DNA from: Thalassovita taeanensis | GTDB lineage: Bacteria; Pseudomonadota; Alphaproteobacteria; Rhodobacterales; Rhodobacteraceae | DNA: 64,000 nt | Direction: 5' to 3' | Assembly: GCF_900110775.1 (NCBI RefSeq) | Contig: NZ_FOEP01000001.1 | Span: 124,001-188,000, forward strand | Shown here: piece by piece, positions 17,214 to 25,606 of the stretch | Layout: every line of letters starts with the position of its first letter | How positions within the stretch are numbered: position 1 is the stretch's first letter | Made by a program: the position numbers and the translations under genes | The notes under the pieces: generated by a model | What the model was told of the DNA's origin: nothing | The model's database searches: none | The model's input: only the letters and a program-made list of their open reading frames with translations

Positions 17214-19229
17214 TCAGAGCAGGGCTTTGACCTGTGCCACGACGGCCTCGGCGGTGATGCCGAACTTTTCATAGAGCACCTCGGCCGGGGCGGAGGCGCC
17301 GAAGCTGTTCATGCCGACAAAGGCTGCTTTGGCTTCGCGGCCACGCTCGCCCAGCAGCCATTTATCCCAGCCCTGACGCACCGACGCCTCGATGCCGACG
17401 CGCACGGGGCCTGCGGGCAGGACGCGCTTGCGGTAGGCTTCTTCCTGCGCCTCGAACAGCTCCATGCAGGGCATGGAGACGACGCGGGTGCCGATGCCGT
17501 CGGCTTGCAGAAGGTCACGGGCGGCCAGCGCGATTTCCACCTCGGAGCCGGTGGCGATCAGGATGGCCTGACGTTTGCCTTCGGAGTCAGCCAGCACGTA
17601 AGCACCTTGCGAGACAAGGTTTTTCGCGGTGTGCGTGGTGCGCACGGTCGGCAGGTTCTGGCGGGTCAGCGACAGGACCGAGGGGGTTTCCTTGGAGGTC
17701 AGCGCGATCTCCCACGCCTCGGCGGTTTCGATCGTATCGCAGGGGCGGAACACATAGGTGTTGGGGGTGGCGCGGCTTATGGCCAGATGTTCGACCGGCT
17801 GGTGGGTCGGGCCGTCTTCGCCAAGGCCGATGCTGTCGTGGGTCATCACATAGACGGTCGGCACGCGCATCAACGCCGAGAGGCGCATGGCGGGGCGGGC
17901 GTAGTCGGTGAAGCACATGAAGGTGCCGCTGTAGGGACGGATGCCGCCGTGCAGCACCATGCCGTTCATCGCGGCGGCCATACCGTGTTCGCGGATGCCC
18001 CAGTGGATATAACGGCCACCACGGTTGTCGATGTCAAAGACACCCAGATCGCCGGTTTTGGTGTTGTTCGAGCCGGTCAGGTCTGCCGAGCCGCCGACGG
18101 TTTCGGTCATCACCGGGTTAATCACCTCAAGCACCATTTCGCTGGATTTGCGGGTGGCGACCTTGGGGCCTTCGTCGGTGATCTGCTTTTTCAACGCGCG
18201 AATGGTCGGCGCGAGGCGCTTGGGGGCGTCCAGCGCATAGGCGCGGGCGAACTCGGCCTGTTTACGCTCGGAAATCGTCGCGAGGCGGGTGTCCCACGCG
18301 GCGCGGTCAGTGGCGCCGCGCGATCCGATGGCTTCCCATGCGGTTTTGATCTCGGCGGGCACTTCGAACGGGCCGGTGGTCCAGCCATAGGCGGCTTTGG
18401 CGTCGGCGATCAGTTTCTCGTCGGTCAGCGCGCCATGGCCCTTGGAGGTGTCCTGCGCCGAGGAACCGAGGGCGATGTGGGTTTTGCAGGCGATCATCGA
18501 GGGCTTGCCAGCCTTCTTGGCGGCGGTGATCGCCGCGTCGATGGCGGCGGCGTCGTGGCCGTCGATTTCCTGCACATGCCAGCCGGAGGCCTTGAAGCGC
18601 ATCACCTGATCGGTGCGGTCTGCCAGATCGACGGTGCCGTCGATGGTGATGTTGTTGTTGTCCCAGAACACGACCAGCTTGCTGAGCTGGTGACGCCCGG
18701 CGAGGCCGATGGCCTCTTGGCTGATGCCCTCCATCAGGCAGCCATCACCGGCGATCACGTAGGTGTAGTGATCGACGATCTTCTTGCCGTATTGAGCGCG
18801 CTGGATTTCCTCGGCCATGGCGAAGCCGACGGCGTTGGCGATGCCCTGACCCAGCGGGCCGGTTGTGGTCTCGATCCCGTCGGCATGGCCGTATTCGGGG
18901 TGACCTGCGGTTTTGGCGCCCCACTGACGGAAATTGCGGATTTCCTCTAGCGTGATGTCCTTATAGCCGGTGAGATACAGCAGCGAGTACAGCAGCATCG
19001 AGCCGTGGCCGGCCGAGAGGATGAAGCGGTCGCGGTCGGGCCATTTCGGCGCTGCGGCATCGAATTTCAGGTGCTTTTCGAACAGCACGGTTGCGACATC
19101 GGCCATGCCCATGGGCATTCCCGAGTGGCCGGAATTGGCAGCGTGGATGGCATCCAGCGTCAGGGCGCGGATGGCCGCGGCCTTGGACCAGTGATCGGGG
19201 TTTGCAGTGCGCAGGGCAGAGATGTCCAC
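17214..19229 (-). CDS. tkt: Transketolase
   Basis: 671 residues with GTG start at 19229 (AAAGGAAAG upstream). It is a thiamine-diphosphate enzyme moving two-carbon units in the pentose phosphate and Calvin pathways. Visible are N-terminal [15 protein letters not shown], the ThDP motif [13 protein letters not shown] ending in [10 protein letters not shown], the transketolase signature [13 protein letters not shown] and the pyrophosphate/pyrimidine domain with [17 protein letters not shown]. Length and domains are complete. It is monocistronic by appearance, with its own terminator and divergent from the zapA pair. Confidence 0.97.
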   Translation of the reverse strand: MDISALRTANPDHWSKAAAIRALTLDAIHAANSGHSGMPMGMADVATVLFEKHLKFDAAAPKWPDRDRFILSAGHGSMLLYSLLYLTGYKDITLEEIRNFRQWGAKTAGHPEYGHADGIETTTGPLGQGIANAVGFAMAEEIQRAQYGKKIVDHYTYVIAGDGCLMEGISQEAIGLAGRHQLSKLVVFWDNNNITIDGTVDLADRTDQVMRFKASGWHVQEIDGHDAAAIDAAITAAKKAGKPSMIACKTHIALGSSAQDTSKGHGALTDEKLIADAKAAYGWTTGPFEVPAEIKTAWEAIGSRGATDRAAWDTRLATISERKQAEFARAYALDAPKRLAPTIRALKKQITDEGPKVATRKSSEMVLEVINPVMTETVGGSADLTGSNNTKTGDLGVFDIDNRGGRYIHWGIREHGMAAAMNGMVLHGGIRPYSGTFMCFTDYARPAMRLSALMRVPTVYVMTHDSIGLGEDGPTHQPVEHLAISRATPNTYVFRPCDTIETAEAWEIALTSKETPSVLSLTRQNLPTVRTTHTAKNLVSQGAYVLADSEGKRQAILIATGSEVEIALAARDLLQADGIGTRVVSMPCMELFEAQEEAYRKRVLPAGPVRVGIEASVRQGWDKWLLGERGREAKAAFVGMNSFGASAPAEVLYEKFGITAEAVVAQVKALL

Positions 19230-19429
19230 GAGAGGCTTTCCTTTGATCTAGGCGTATCGTTGCGTGCTCAATATCAGCCCGGGAGTGAAGATCAAGCGCA
19301 CCCTGTAACCCATTGGCGCGGAAGGGGGCGCATTTTCTAGAACCATTGGGTAAACTTGGCCTGAAGGGCTGCCAGAATGATTCGCTGCCGGATCGTTGAG
19401 CAGCCTGAGCAGTAAGAAGGCAGAGGTGA

Positions 19430-19936
19430 ATGAGCGAAATTAGCGAACTGGAACGCCGGATCACCGCAGCGATGGACCGGATTGCGCGCGGGGTTGAGGT
19501 GCTGAGCGCCGCTCCGCCCGAGGCGGCCGAGCCCGTGGTGGATGAAGCCGAGCTGACAGAGCTGCGGCAGGCGCTGGACGACGAGCGGTTGGCCAATGCG
19601 CAACTGGAGGAACGGGTCAAGGCAATCCGGGCCAAGATGGACAAGCGCGAGGCCGGGATTGAGTTGGAGCTGTCGGAGGCTCGCGCCGCGATGGCGGCGC
19701 TGGACGGCGAAATGCAGCGTCTGCGTCAGATCAACGAACAGTTGGTGGAAAGCAACACCGCGCTGCGGGCGGCCAATGCCGAGGGCGTGGGCGCGCCGGA
19801 CCTGATAAATGCGGCGATGGCGACCGAACTGGAAGCGCTGCACACCGCGCGCGCCGCAGAGGCCGCAGAAGCGGGCGCGATCGTGATCGCGCTGGAACCG
19901 CTGTTGCGCGATGCCACAACCGGGGAGGAGACCTGA
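19430..19936 (+). CDS. Coiled-coil protein translationally coupled to zapA
   Basis: 168 residues, almost entirely heptad-rich helix from about residue 40 to 115 (LRQALDDERLANAQLEERVK, then LSEARAAMAALDGEMQRLRQ), acidic and without a membrane segment or signal. The stop overlaps the zapA start (TGATG), implying translational coupling. A cytosolic coiled-coil partner of a Z-ring protein, analogous to ZapB with ZapA in E. coli, is plausible; sequence homology to ZapB is not evident, so the role is inferred from context only. Confidence 0.75.
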   Translation: MSEISELERRITAAMDRIARGVEVLSAAPPEAAEPVVDEAELTELRQALDDERLANAQLEERVKAIRAKMDKREAGIELELSEARAAMAALDGEMQRLRQINEQLVESNTALRAANAEGVGAPDLINAAMATELEALHTARAAEAAEAGAIVIALEPLLRDATTGEET

Positions 19937-20376
19937 TGCCCGAGGTGGAAATTCTGATCGGTGGCCGCGCTTTTGAAGTGTCGTGCCAGGAAGGCGAAGA
20001 GCATTACCTGCAGTCCGCCGCCAAGATGCTGGACGCCGAGGCCGGGGTTCTGGCAGCGCAGATCGGGCGCTTGCCCGAGGCGCGGATGCTGTTGATGGCG
20101 GGGCTGATGCTGGCCGACAAGACGGCCGGGCTGGAGGACAAGCTGGGTGAGGTCGAGGCGGCGCTTGCCGAGCGCGACGCCGAGCTGGAGGGGCTGCGCG
20201 CAGCCCCTGCGCCAGAGCCGGAGCGGGTGGAGGTGCCGGTGATCCCGGCGATTGTCACCGATACGCTGGCCGAGATCGCCGCGCGCGCCGAGGCGCTGGC
20301 GGCCGAGGTCGAGGACAAGCTGTCCGGGGCCGATGCGGATGCTGATGCGGATGCGCCGGAGGATGCAGAGGCCTGA
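19936..20376 (+). CDS. zapA: Cell division protein ZapA
   Basis: 146 residues. The N-terminal globular domain MPEVEILIGGRAFEVSCQEG ... YLQSAAKMLDAEAG is the ZapA fold, followed by a coiled coil. ZapA tetramers crosslink FtsZ filaments at the division site. The C-terminus carries an acidic, low-complexity Ala/Asp tail (ADADADADAPEDAEA). The start overlaps the upstream coiled-coil gene's stop. A bidirectional terminator follows. Confidence 0.88.
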   Translation: MPEVEILIGGRAFEVSCQEGEEHYLQSAAKMLDAEAGVLAAQIGRLPEARMLLMAGLMLADKTAGLEDKLGEVEAALAERDAELEGLRAAPAPEPERVEVPVIPAIVTDTLAEIAARAEALAAEVEDKLSGADADADADAPEDAEA

Positions 20377-20400
20377 GGCCGTCCGTGACTTTGAGACAAG

Positions 20401-20436
20401 AAAAAAGGCGGCGCGGGGAACCCCGGCCGCCTTTTG
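20401..20436. terminator. Bidirectional terminator between zapA and grxD
   Basis: AAGGCGGC (20405-20412) pairs with GCCGCCTT (20426-20433), with further pairing inside. It has T-rich ends on both strands (CTTTTGCTTT on plus, TTTTTT on minus). Confidence 0.8.
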
Positions 20437-20455
20437 CTTTGTGCAGACCTGGCGA

Positions 20456-20818
20456 TTAGCCGTTGGCTTCGCGGATCTTTTCGGCGGCGTCTTTGTCGTA
20501 GGCAACGCCGCTTGTTTCGAACAGGGTGTCAAGCTCGCCCGAGAGGGTCATCTCGGTGATGATATCGCAGCCGCCGACAAATTCGCCTTTGACGTAAAGC
20601 TGCGGGATGGTGGGCCAGTCGGAATAATCCTTGATGCCCTGACGGATGTCGGCATCGGCCAGCACGTTCACGTCCTTGAACGCGACGCCCATATAGTTGA
20701 GCACGCCCGCGACGCGGGAGGAGAAGCCACATTGCGGCATGTCCTTGGTGCCCTTCATGAACAGCACCACGTCATTGGATTTCACGGTTTCGTCGATGTT
20801 GGTTTTTGCGTCGGTCAT
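20456..20818 (-). CDS. grxD: Monothiol glutaredoxin, Grx4 type
   Basis: 120 residues with the CGFS active site at Cys30-Ser33 (MPQCGFSSRV), the WPTIPQLYV cis-Pro loop and GGCDIITEM glutathione-binding segment. CGFS glutaredoxins carry or transfer [2Fe-2S] clusters, often with BolA. bolA lies just upstream on the same strand with one small gene between, so the Grx4-BolA partnership is encoded together. Confidence 0.95.
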   Translation of the reverse strand: MTDAKTNIDETVKSNDVVLFMKGTKDMPQCGFSSRVAGVLNYMGVAFKDVNVLADADIRQGIKDYSDWPTIPQLYVKGEFVGGCDIITEMTLSGELDTLFETSGVAYDKDAAEKIREANG

Positions 20819-20872
20819 TTGTTTGGTCCTTGCGAGTGTTCTGGGCGGTGTGGTCCCATGGCCGCAGCCAGT

Positions 20873-21127
20873 TCAGTTTTTCGTATCGAGGCGCGGGTGC
20901 CGGTCTTCGCTGCGCGTAGTGTCGCGCCGGGCGCTGTCTGAGGCGGCGCTGGTCGACGGAGCGTGGAGCACGTCGCCGGAGTTGAAGCTGCGCCGCGCTT
21001 GCGACATCTCGGGGCGGTAGGAGGCAAGCGGGCGGCGGGGCCGGTTGCGCTTGATCCAGGCCTCGGCGGTGATGGCGGCCAAGAGCAGGACGGCAAGGGT
21101 GCCGCCGATCCAGGCCATGGAGATCAT
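20873..21127 (-). CDS. Small single-pass membrane protein between bolA and grxD
   Basis: 84 residues from ATG 21127, which overlaps the bolA stop (ATGA). One N-terminal helix (MAWIGGTLAVLLLAAITAEAW) leads to a basic segment KRNRPRRP and a polar, probably disordered tail rich in Ser, Arg and Asp. Translational coupling with bolA and position before grxD suggest a link to Fe-S or redox control at the membrane; no domain is recognised. Confidence 0.7.
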   Translation of the reverse strand: MISMAWIGGTLAVLLLAAITAEAWIKRNRPRRPLASYRPEMSQARRSFNSGDVLHAPSTSAASDSARRDTTRSEDRHPRLDTKN

Positions 21128-21366
21128 TCGGGCGCCTTGGTGGTCAGGGCGAGCGCGTGCAGGTCGCCATTGGGACCATCCATCTTGCCCTTGAGGGCAG
21201 CATAGACCGCGCGTTGCTGCTTCACGCGGTTCTGGCCGCGAAAGCTTTCGTCGATCACCTCGGCGGCCCAGTGGTTTCCGTCGCCAGCCAGATCGGTAAT
21301 GGTGATTTTGGCCGCCGGAAAGGCGGCGCGGATCAGGTCTTCGATTTCGCGGGCTTGCATGGCCAT
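21124..21366 (-). CDS. bolA: BolA family protein
   Basis: 80 residues with the class II KH-like BolA fold: MAMQAREIEDLIRAAFPAAK, DLAGDGNHWAAEVIDESF with the conserved His, and RVKQQRAVYAAL. BolA proteins bind Grx4 through a shared [2Fe-2S] cluster and influence iron and stress responses. Start ATG 21366 follows GGAGC; the second Met is an alternative. It heads the three-gene unit bolA, membrane protein, grxD. Confidence 0.93.
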   Translation of the reverse strand: MAMQAREIEDLIRAAFPAAKITITDLAGDGNHWAAEVIDESFRGQNRVKQQRAVYAALKGKMDGPNGDLHALALTTKAPE

Positions 21367-21455
21367 GGGGATGCTCCTGTCGTCGTCGGTTCAAGATGTA
21401 GGCCGGGAGGGGTCGCGGCGCAAGGGAGAGGGCGGCAATCTGTCAGCGCGGAGGC

Positions 21456-21534
21456 AAGGGGGCTGTCTGCCCCCAACCGTCCGAACCCTGCGGGATTCGG
21501 ACGCCCCCCGAGGATATTTTGCAAATGTGAAGGC
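21456..21534. repeat. Composite intergenic hairpin/tail repeat element, copy B
   Basis: Hairpin 1 GGGGGC-TGTCT-GCCCCC (21458-21474); hairpin 2 CGTCCGAA (21478-21485) with TTCGGACG (21496-21503), extended inside by CCC/GGG with one bulged A; then the tail CCCCCCGAGGATATTTTGC to 21534. It lies immediately downstream of purL (minus strand). Same architecture as the copy at 49149 with a different but still paired stem. Confidence 0.65.
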
Positions 21535-21543
21535 GGGGGCGGG

Positions 21544-23703
21544 TCAGCCCACCGCTGTTTCAAATCCAGACCGGTAGAGCGCAGCAAGGTCTGCCAGCGG
21601 GGCTTCGACGTGGCCAAAGCGCACGGTGTCACCGGTGAATTTGCCGACGCTGTGGATTGGCACGCCCGCCTGAGCTGCAGTGGTCATCAGTGCCTCGGCC
21701 TGATCGAAGTTGCAGGCGATGAGGTAGCGGGCCTGATCCTCGCCAAACAGCTGCGCCATGTCGGCGGTATCGAGGTGGACGCCGGTGCCACCAGCCTCGG
21801 CCATTTCAAACGCGGCAAGGGCAAGGCCCCCGTCGGACAGGTCGGTGCAGGCGGTGATCAGCACATGGTTGGCGCGGATGAAATCGCCGTTGCGTTTTTC
21901 GGCGGCGAGGTCAACGTGGGGGGCGTCGCCCTCTTCCCGGTTGAACACTTCGGCCAGCAGGGCGGATTGGCCCAGATGGCCGGTGGTGTCACCGATCACA
22001 AGCGCCACGTGACCATCGCGGGCGGTGCCGGTGATGGCCAGTTCGGGCGCGGCGATGAGGCCGACCGCGCCGATGGTGGGCGTGGGCAGGATGCCGGTGC
22101 CGTCGGTTTCATTATAGAGCGAGACGTTGCCGGAAACGATGGGCATATCGAGGGCGGCGACAGCGGCACCGATGCCTTTGATCGCGCCAACAAGCTGCCC
22201 CATTATTTCAGGCTTTTCGGGGTTGCCGAAGTTCAGGTTATCGGTGGTGGCCAGCGGGGTCGCACCGACGGCGGTGAGGTTGCGATAGGCCTCGGCCACG
22301 GCCTGAGCGCCGCCCTGATAGGGGTTGGCCTTGACGTAGCGTGGGGTCACGTCGGAGGTGAAGGCCAGAGACTTTTCGGTGCCGTGCACGCGGATGATGC
22401 CCGCGCCAAGGCCGGGCGTGCGGACCGTATCGGACATGACCATCTGGTCGTATTGTTCATAGACCCATTGTTTGGCGGCATAGTTGGGCGAGCTGATCAG
22501 CGCGCGCAGGCCGTCGATGGGATCAATCTCGGGCACTTCGGTCAGCGGATCGGCGGCGGGGGTTTCGACCCAGGGGCGGTCATATTCGGGGGCAGAGCCC
22601 GAGAGCGTGGCCAGCGGCAGGTCAGCTTTGACCACGTTGCCATGCAGCACGAGGAAGCGGTCTTCGGCGATGGTTTCGCCGACGATGGCGAAATCGAGAT
22701 CCCATTTGACGAAGACGGCGCGGGCCTCGGCCTCTTTGTCCGGGCGCAGGACCATCAACATGCGTTCCTGCGATTCCGACAGCATCATCTCGTAGGCGGT
22801 CATGTTGGGTTCGCGCTGGGGCACGTCATCCAGTTGCAGTTTGACGCCCAGACCGCCCTTGTCGCCCATTTCCACGGCCGAGCAAGTCAGGCCCGCGGCG
22901 CCCATGTCCTGAATCGAGATCACGGCACCGGTTTGCATCAGCTCCAGCGTGGCCTCCATCAGGCGTTTTTCTGTGAAGGGATCGCCGACCTGAACAGTGG
23001 GGCGCTTTTCTTCGATCGTATCATCGAATTCAGCCGAGGCCATGGTGGCACCGCCGACGCCGTCGCGACCGGTTTTGGCGCCGAGGTAAACCACGGGCAT
23101 GCCGACGCCAGAGGCGGCGGAGTAGAAGATTTTATCCGCGTCCGCCAAGCCGGCCGCGAAGGCGTTCACCAGGCAGTTGCCGTTATAGGCGGGGTGAAAG
23201 CGAACCTCGCCGCCCACGGTGGGGACGCCGAAACAGTTGCCATAGCCGCCGACGCCTTCGACCACGCCATGCACCAGCTGACGGGTTTTGGGGTGATCGG
23301 TCGCGCCAAAGCTGAGTGAGTTCATCGCGGCGATGGGGCGGGCGCCCATGGTGAACACGTCACGCAGGATGCCGCCAACGCCGGTGGCCGCGCCCTGATA
23401 GGGTTCGATGTAGGAGGGGTGGTTGTGGCTTTCCATCTTGAAGACGACGGCCTGGCCATCGCCGATATCGACCACGCCCGCGTTTTCTCCGGGGCCACAG
23501 ATCACTTGCGGACCGGTGGTGGGCAGGGTGCGGAGCCACTTCTTGGAGGACTTGTACGAACAATGCTCGTTCCACATGGCTGAGAAGATGCCGAGCTCGG
23601 TGAAGGTGGGCTCGCGTCCGATGATCTCGAGAATACGGGCGTATTCGTCGGGCTTGAGCCCATGGGCTGCGATCAGGTCGGGCGTGATGGCCGGGTCTTG
23701 CAT
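21544..23703 (-). CDS. purL: Phosphoribosylformylglycinamidine synthase subunit PurL
   Basis: 719 residues, the small-type PurL that works with PurQ and PurS. It makes FGAM from FGAR, glutamine-derived ammonia and ATP in purine synthesis. Seen are [20 protein letters not shown] near the N-terminus, [48 protein letters not shown] and the C-terminal [15 protein letters not shown] repeat half. Start ATG at 23703. purQ and purS are not adjacent. Followed by the repeat element at 21456-21534, whose hairpins may end the transcript. Confidence 0.97.
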   Translation of the reverse strand: MQDPAITPDLIAAHGLKPDEYARILEIIGREPTFTELGIFSAMWNEHCSYKSSKKWLRTLPTTGPQVICGPGENAGVVDIGDGQAVVFKMESHNHPSYIEPYQGAATGVGGILRDVFTMGARPIAAMNSLSFGATDHPKTRQLVHGVVEGVGGYGNCFGVPTVGGEVRFHPAYNGNCLVNAFAAGLADADKIFYSAASGVGMPVVYLGAKTGRDGVGGATMASAEFDDTIEEKRPTVQVGDPFTEKRLMEATLELMQTGAVISIQDMGAAGLTCSAVEMGDKGGLGVKLQLDDVPQREPNMTAYEMMLSESQERMLMVLRPDKEAEARAVFVKWDLDFAIVGETIAEDRFLVLHGNVVKADLPLATLSGSAPEYDRPWVETPAADPLTEVPEIDPIDGLRALISSPNYAAKQWVYEQYDQMVMSDTVRTPGLGAGIIRVHGTEKSLAFTSDVTPRYVKANPYQGGAQAVAEAYRNLTAVGATPLATTDNLNFGNPEKPEIMGQLVGAIKGIGAAVAALDMPIVSGNVSLYNETDGTGILPTPTIGAVGLIAAPELAITGTARDGHVALVIGDTTGHLGQSALLAEVFNREEGDAPHVDLAAEKRNGDFIRANHVLITACTDLSDGGLALAAFEMAEAGGTGVHLDTADMAQLFGEDQARYLIACNFDQAEALMTTAAQAGVPIHSVGKFTGDTVRFGHVEAPLADLAALYRSGFETAVG

Positions 23704-23793
23704 TGTGATGTCTCCGAAGGCGGTGCTGCGGCGTCTCTTTACGACAAGGGGGCGCGGGGGGGAAGGGGGACAGAGCCGCGCGGCGGTGTTGAG

Positions 23794-24243
23794 TTAGTCG
23801 CGGTGCGTGGCGGGCACCCAATCGGGCGTGTCACGGTTCCAGAATTTCGCGGGGGCATCCAGCCCGGTGCCGGGGACATGGCGGGTATAAGTGGCCTGCG
23901 TGACGAAGATCACGGGTTCTTCGTAGGGGTGGCTGTCGAAAATCGCCTGAAGCACCTGATTCAGATGCGCGGGATCGGTGTCGAGCACGGCAAAGGACAG
24001 TTCAGTGCAGGGCACCTGCATGGCGGTTTCGCTGGCGGGGTTGCGCCCGCCGGGGCACGAGCGAAACCGCTGCACGCCCGGTGTGGTGGCGAAGCTGACC
24101 TGATCATAGAAGCCATAGGTCAGAGGATCGACGGCCTGCACTGCCTCCAGCACCTCTGGCAGGTGGGCCTCGGGACGCTGCACGGTGACGTGAAAGGCCG
24201 GGTGCAGGGTGAAGGCGGGTTTGGTGGTGTCGGTCTGTGGCAT
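23794..24243 (-). CDS. YqfO/NIF3-like CutA-fold domain protein
   Basis: 149 residues from ATG 24243 (AAGGAGCC upstream). It contains a repeated alpha/beta pattern and, near residues 105-112, SHPYEEPVIFV, the motif of the CutA-like domain inserted in NIF3/YqfO proteins. FRSCPGGRNPASE precedes it. Stand-alone domains of this kind are widespread and functionally unassigned; metal binding or oligomerisation is possible. It is 90 bp upstream of purL on the same strand and could share a transcript. Confidence 0.6.
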   Translation of the reverse strand: MPQTDTTKPAFTLHPAFHVTVQRPEAHLPEVLEAVQAVDPLTYGFYDQVSFATTPGVQRFRSCPGGRNPASETAMQVPCTELSFAVLDTDPAHLNQVLQAIFDSHPYEEPVIFVTQATYTRHVPGTGLDAPAKFWNRDTPDWVPATHRD

Positions 24244-24350
24244 TCCGGGCTCCTTGGAGTGGGGAACGTAAGGGGAGCAGTAGAGGGGATTCGCTGCTGG
24301 AGGAAGTTGAAAACCGCCGCGCAAGGAATTTTCTGCACTCAGGTGGGACC

Positions 24351-24379
24351 AAAAAAAAGGCCGAGCGTAAAGCTCGGCC
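24351..24379 (-). terminator. Strong rho-independent terminator downstream of LysR gene
   Basis: GGCCGAGC (24359-24366) pairs with GCTCGGCC (24372-24379) around GTAAA; the minus-strand product ends in eight T. It is about 150 nt past the LysR stop at 24531, leaving an untranslated stretch that could be a long 3' UTR or a small RNA. Confidence 0.85.
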
Positions 24380-24530
24380 GAAGTCCAACAGGGAGGTATG
24401 AAGATGATGTGATTTGCATCGCCATCATCGTCGAAAGCTGAAATAGGCAGCGAAAGTAAAACGATCAAGCGCGTTCATGCGGCAAGTGCAGCATGCCCGG
24501 TATGCATGGCGTGCATAGCTTTGGAGGGTG

Positions 24531-25436
24531 TTAGCTAAGCGCCTGATCTTTCATCCGTTTACGGTATGTTATGATCTCGTCCTGAACGAAATCCCGGAAG
24601 GCGGCAATGCGCTTGGATTGGCGCATTTCTTCGGGATAGGCGAGGAAAACCGGTACTTCGACGGATTGAACATCGGGCAGAACGCGCACGAGATTCGGAA
24701 AATCCTGCATCAGGTAATCGGGCAGGACACCGATTCCGAGGTGATTGATCACCGCCTGAAGCACGCCGAAATAGTTATTCACGGTCAGGGTCGAGCGGAT
24801 GTCGTAGGTCATCAGGTGCTGCACGAGGTTGGCCCCGGCACCGACCTGCGCCGATGTTGGATTCTGGCAGATCAGGCGGTGGGTATTGATGTCCTCGATG
24901 GACTCAGGTGTGCCGTAGCGGGCCAGATATTCGGGCGACGCATAGAGCAGCATCCGCACCGACATCAGCCGTTTACGGATCAGATCGGCCTGCGATGGTT
25001 CTTTCATGCGGATCGCCACATCGGCTTCGCGCATCGGCAGATCAAGCACGCGTTCCTCAAGCATCAGGTCGATTTTCAGGTCGGGGAATTTTTCATAAAG
25101 CGCGGGCAGGCGCGGCGCCAGCCACAGCGAGCCGAATCCAGTGGTCGTGGTCACACGCAGTTCGCCGAACACTTCTTCTTCGCTGTCGCGGATACGGGCG
25201 GCGGCAGAGTCGAGCCGTTTGGACATCGCACGCGTGGCTTCAAACAGCAGTTCACCCTGTTCGGTCAGAATCAACCCGCGGGCGTGGCGGTGGAAAAGCG
25301 TGGTGTTCAGGCTTTCCTCGAGCGCGCGCACCTGTCTGCTGACCGCAGATTGGGACAGATGCAGGACATCACCGGCGTGGGTGAGGCTGCCCGCGTCGGC
25401 CACCGCGTGGAAGATTCTTAATTTGTCCCAGTCCAT
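24531..25436 (-). CDS. LysR family regulator, divergent from indolepyruvate oxidoreductase
   Basis: 301 residues from ATG 25436. The N-terminal winged helix is MDWDKLRIFHAVADAGSLTH, then LHLSQSAVSRQVRALEESL and LFHRHARGLILTEQGELLFE; an effector-binding domain follows (LRVTTTTGFGSLWLAPRLPA). The residues GSLTHAGDVLHLSQSAVSRQ are typical of a conserved alphaproteobacterial LysR group. It is divergently arranged with the 1141-residue oxidoreductase; the 170-bp spacer contains an AGGTCA-N7-TGACCT dyad. Regulation of that gene is inferred. Confidence 0.88.
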   Translation of the reverse strand: MDWDKLRIFHAVADAGSLTHAGDVLHLSQSAVSRQVRALEESLNTTLFHRHARGLILTEQGELLFEATRAMSKRLDSAAARIRDSEEEVFGELRVTTTTGFGSLWLAPRLPALYEKFPDLKIDLMLEERVLDLPMREADVAIRMKEPSQADLIRKRLMSVRMLLYASPEYLARYGTPESIEDINTHRLICQNPTSAQVGAGANLVQHLMTYDIRSTLTVNNYFGVLQAVINHLGIGVLPDYLMQDFPNLVRVLPDVQSVEVPVFLAYPEEMRQSKRIAAFRDFVQDEIITYRKRMKDQALS

Positions 25437-25538
25437 ATCAGCAACTTTCGATTCACGCACACCTCATACACGAAACACTATGGTGTAAAACGTCTTAACG
25501 GCGGGTTCCCTTGGGGGATGCGCATTTTTTCCTTTCAA

Positions 25539-25557
25539 AGGTCAGTATATTTGACCT
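25539..25557. promoter_or_regulatory. Operator-like dyad AGGTCA-N7-TGACCT
   Basis: Perfect 6-bp inverted halves at 25539-25544 and 25552-25557, centred about 60 bp upstream of the oxidoreductase ATG, with TATACT at 25568-25573 as a possible -10. The length and symmetry suit a dimeric regulator; a LysR T-N11-A core is also contained in it. The binding protein is unknown. Confidence 0.45.
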
Positions 25558-25606
25558 ATTGTTGCCCTATACTTGAGCAAGTCACACTGCGTGCGGGAGG
25601 CGTCAC

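Noticed and set aside
17130-18950. A 606-codon open frame opposite tkt
   Set aside because: Shadow of tkt, runs through its terminator, and has no family features.
21157-23319. A 720-codon open frame opposite purL
   Set aside because: Antisense shadow of purL; no recognisable motif and no ribosome binding site.
24425-24478. A 17-codon frame in the untranslated stretch after the LysR gene
   Set aside because: No ribosome binding site and too short to support without conservation.
24476-24516. A third copy of the CATGCACAT array
   Set aside because: CATGC and ATGCATG words are present but spacing is irregular (16, 9-10, 9 bp), unlike the exact 11-bp arrays.
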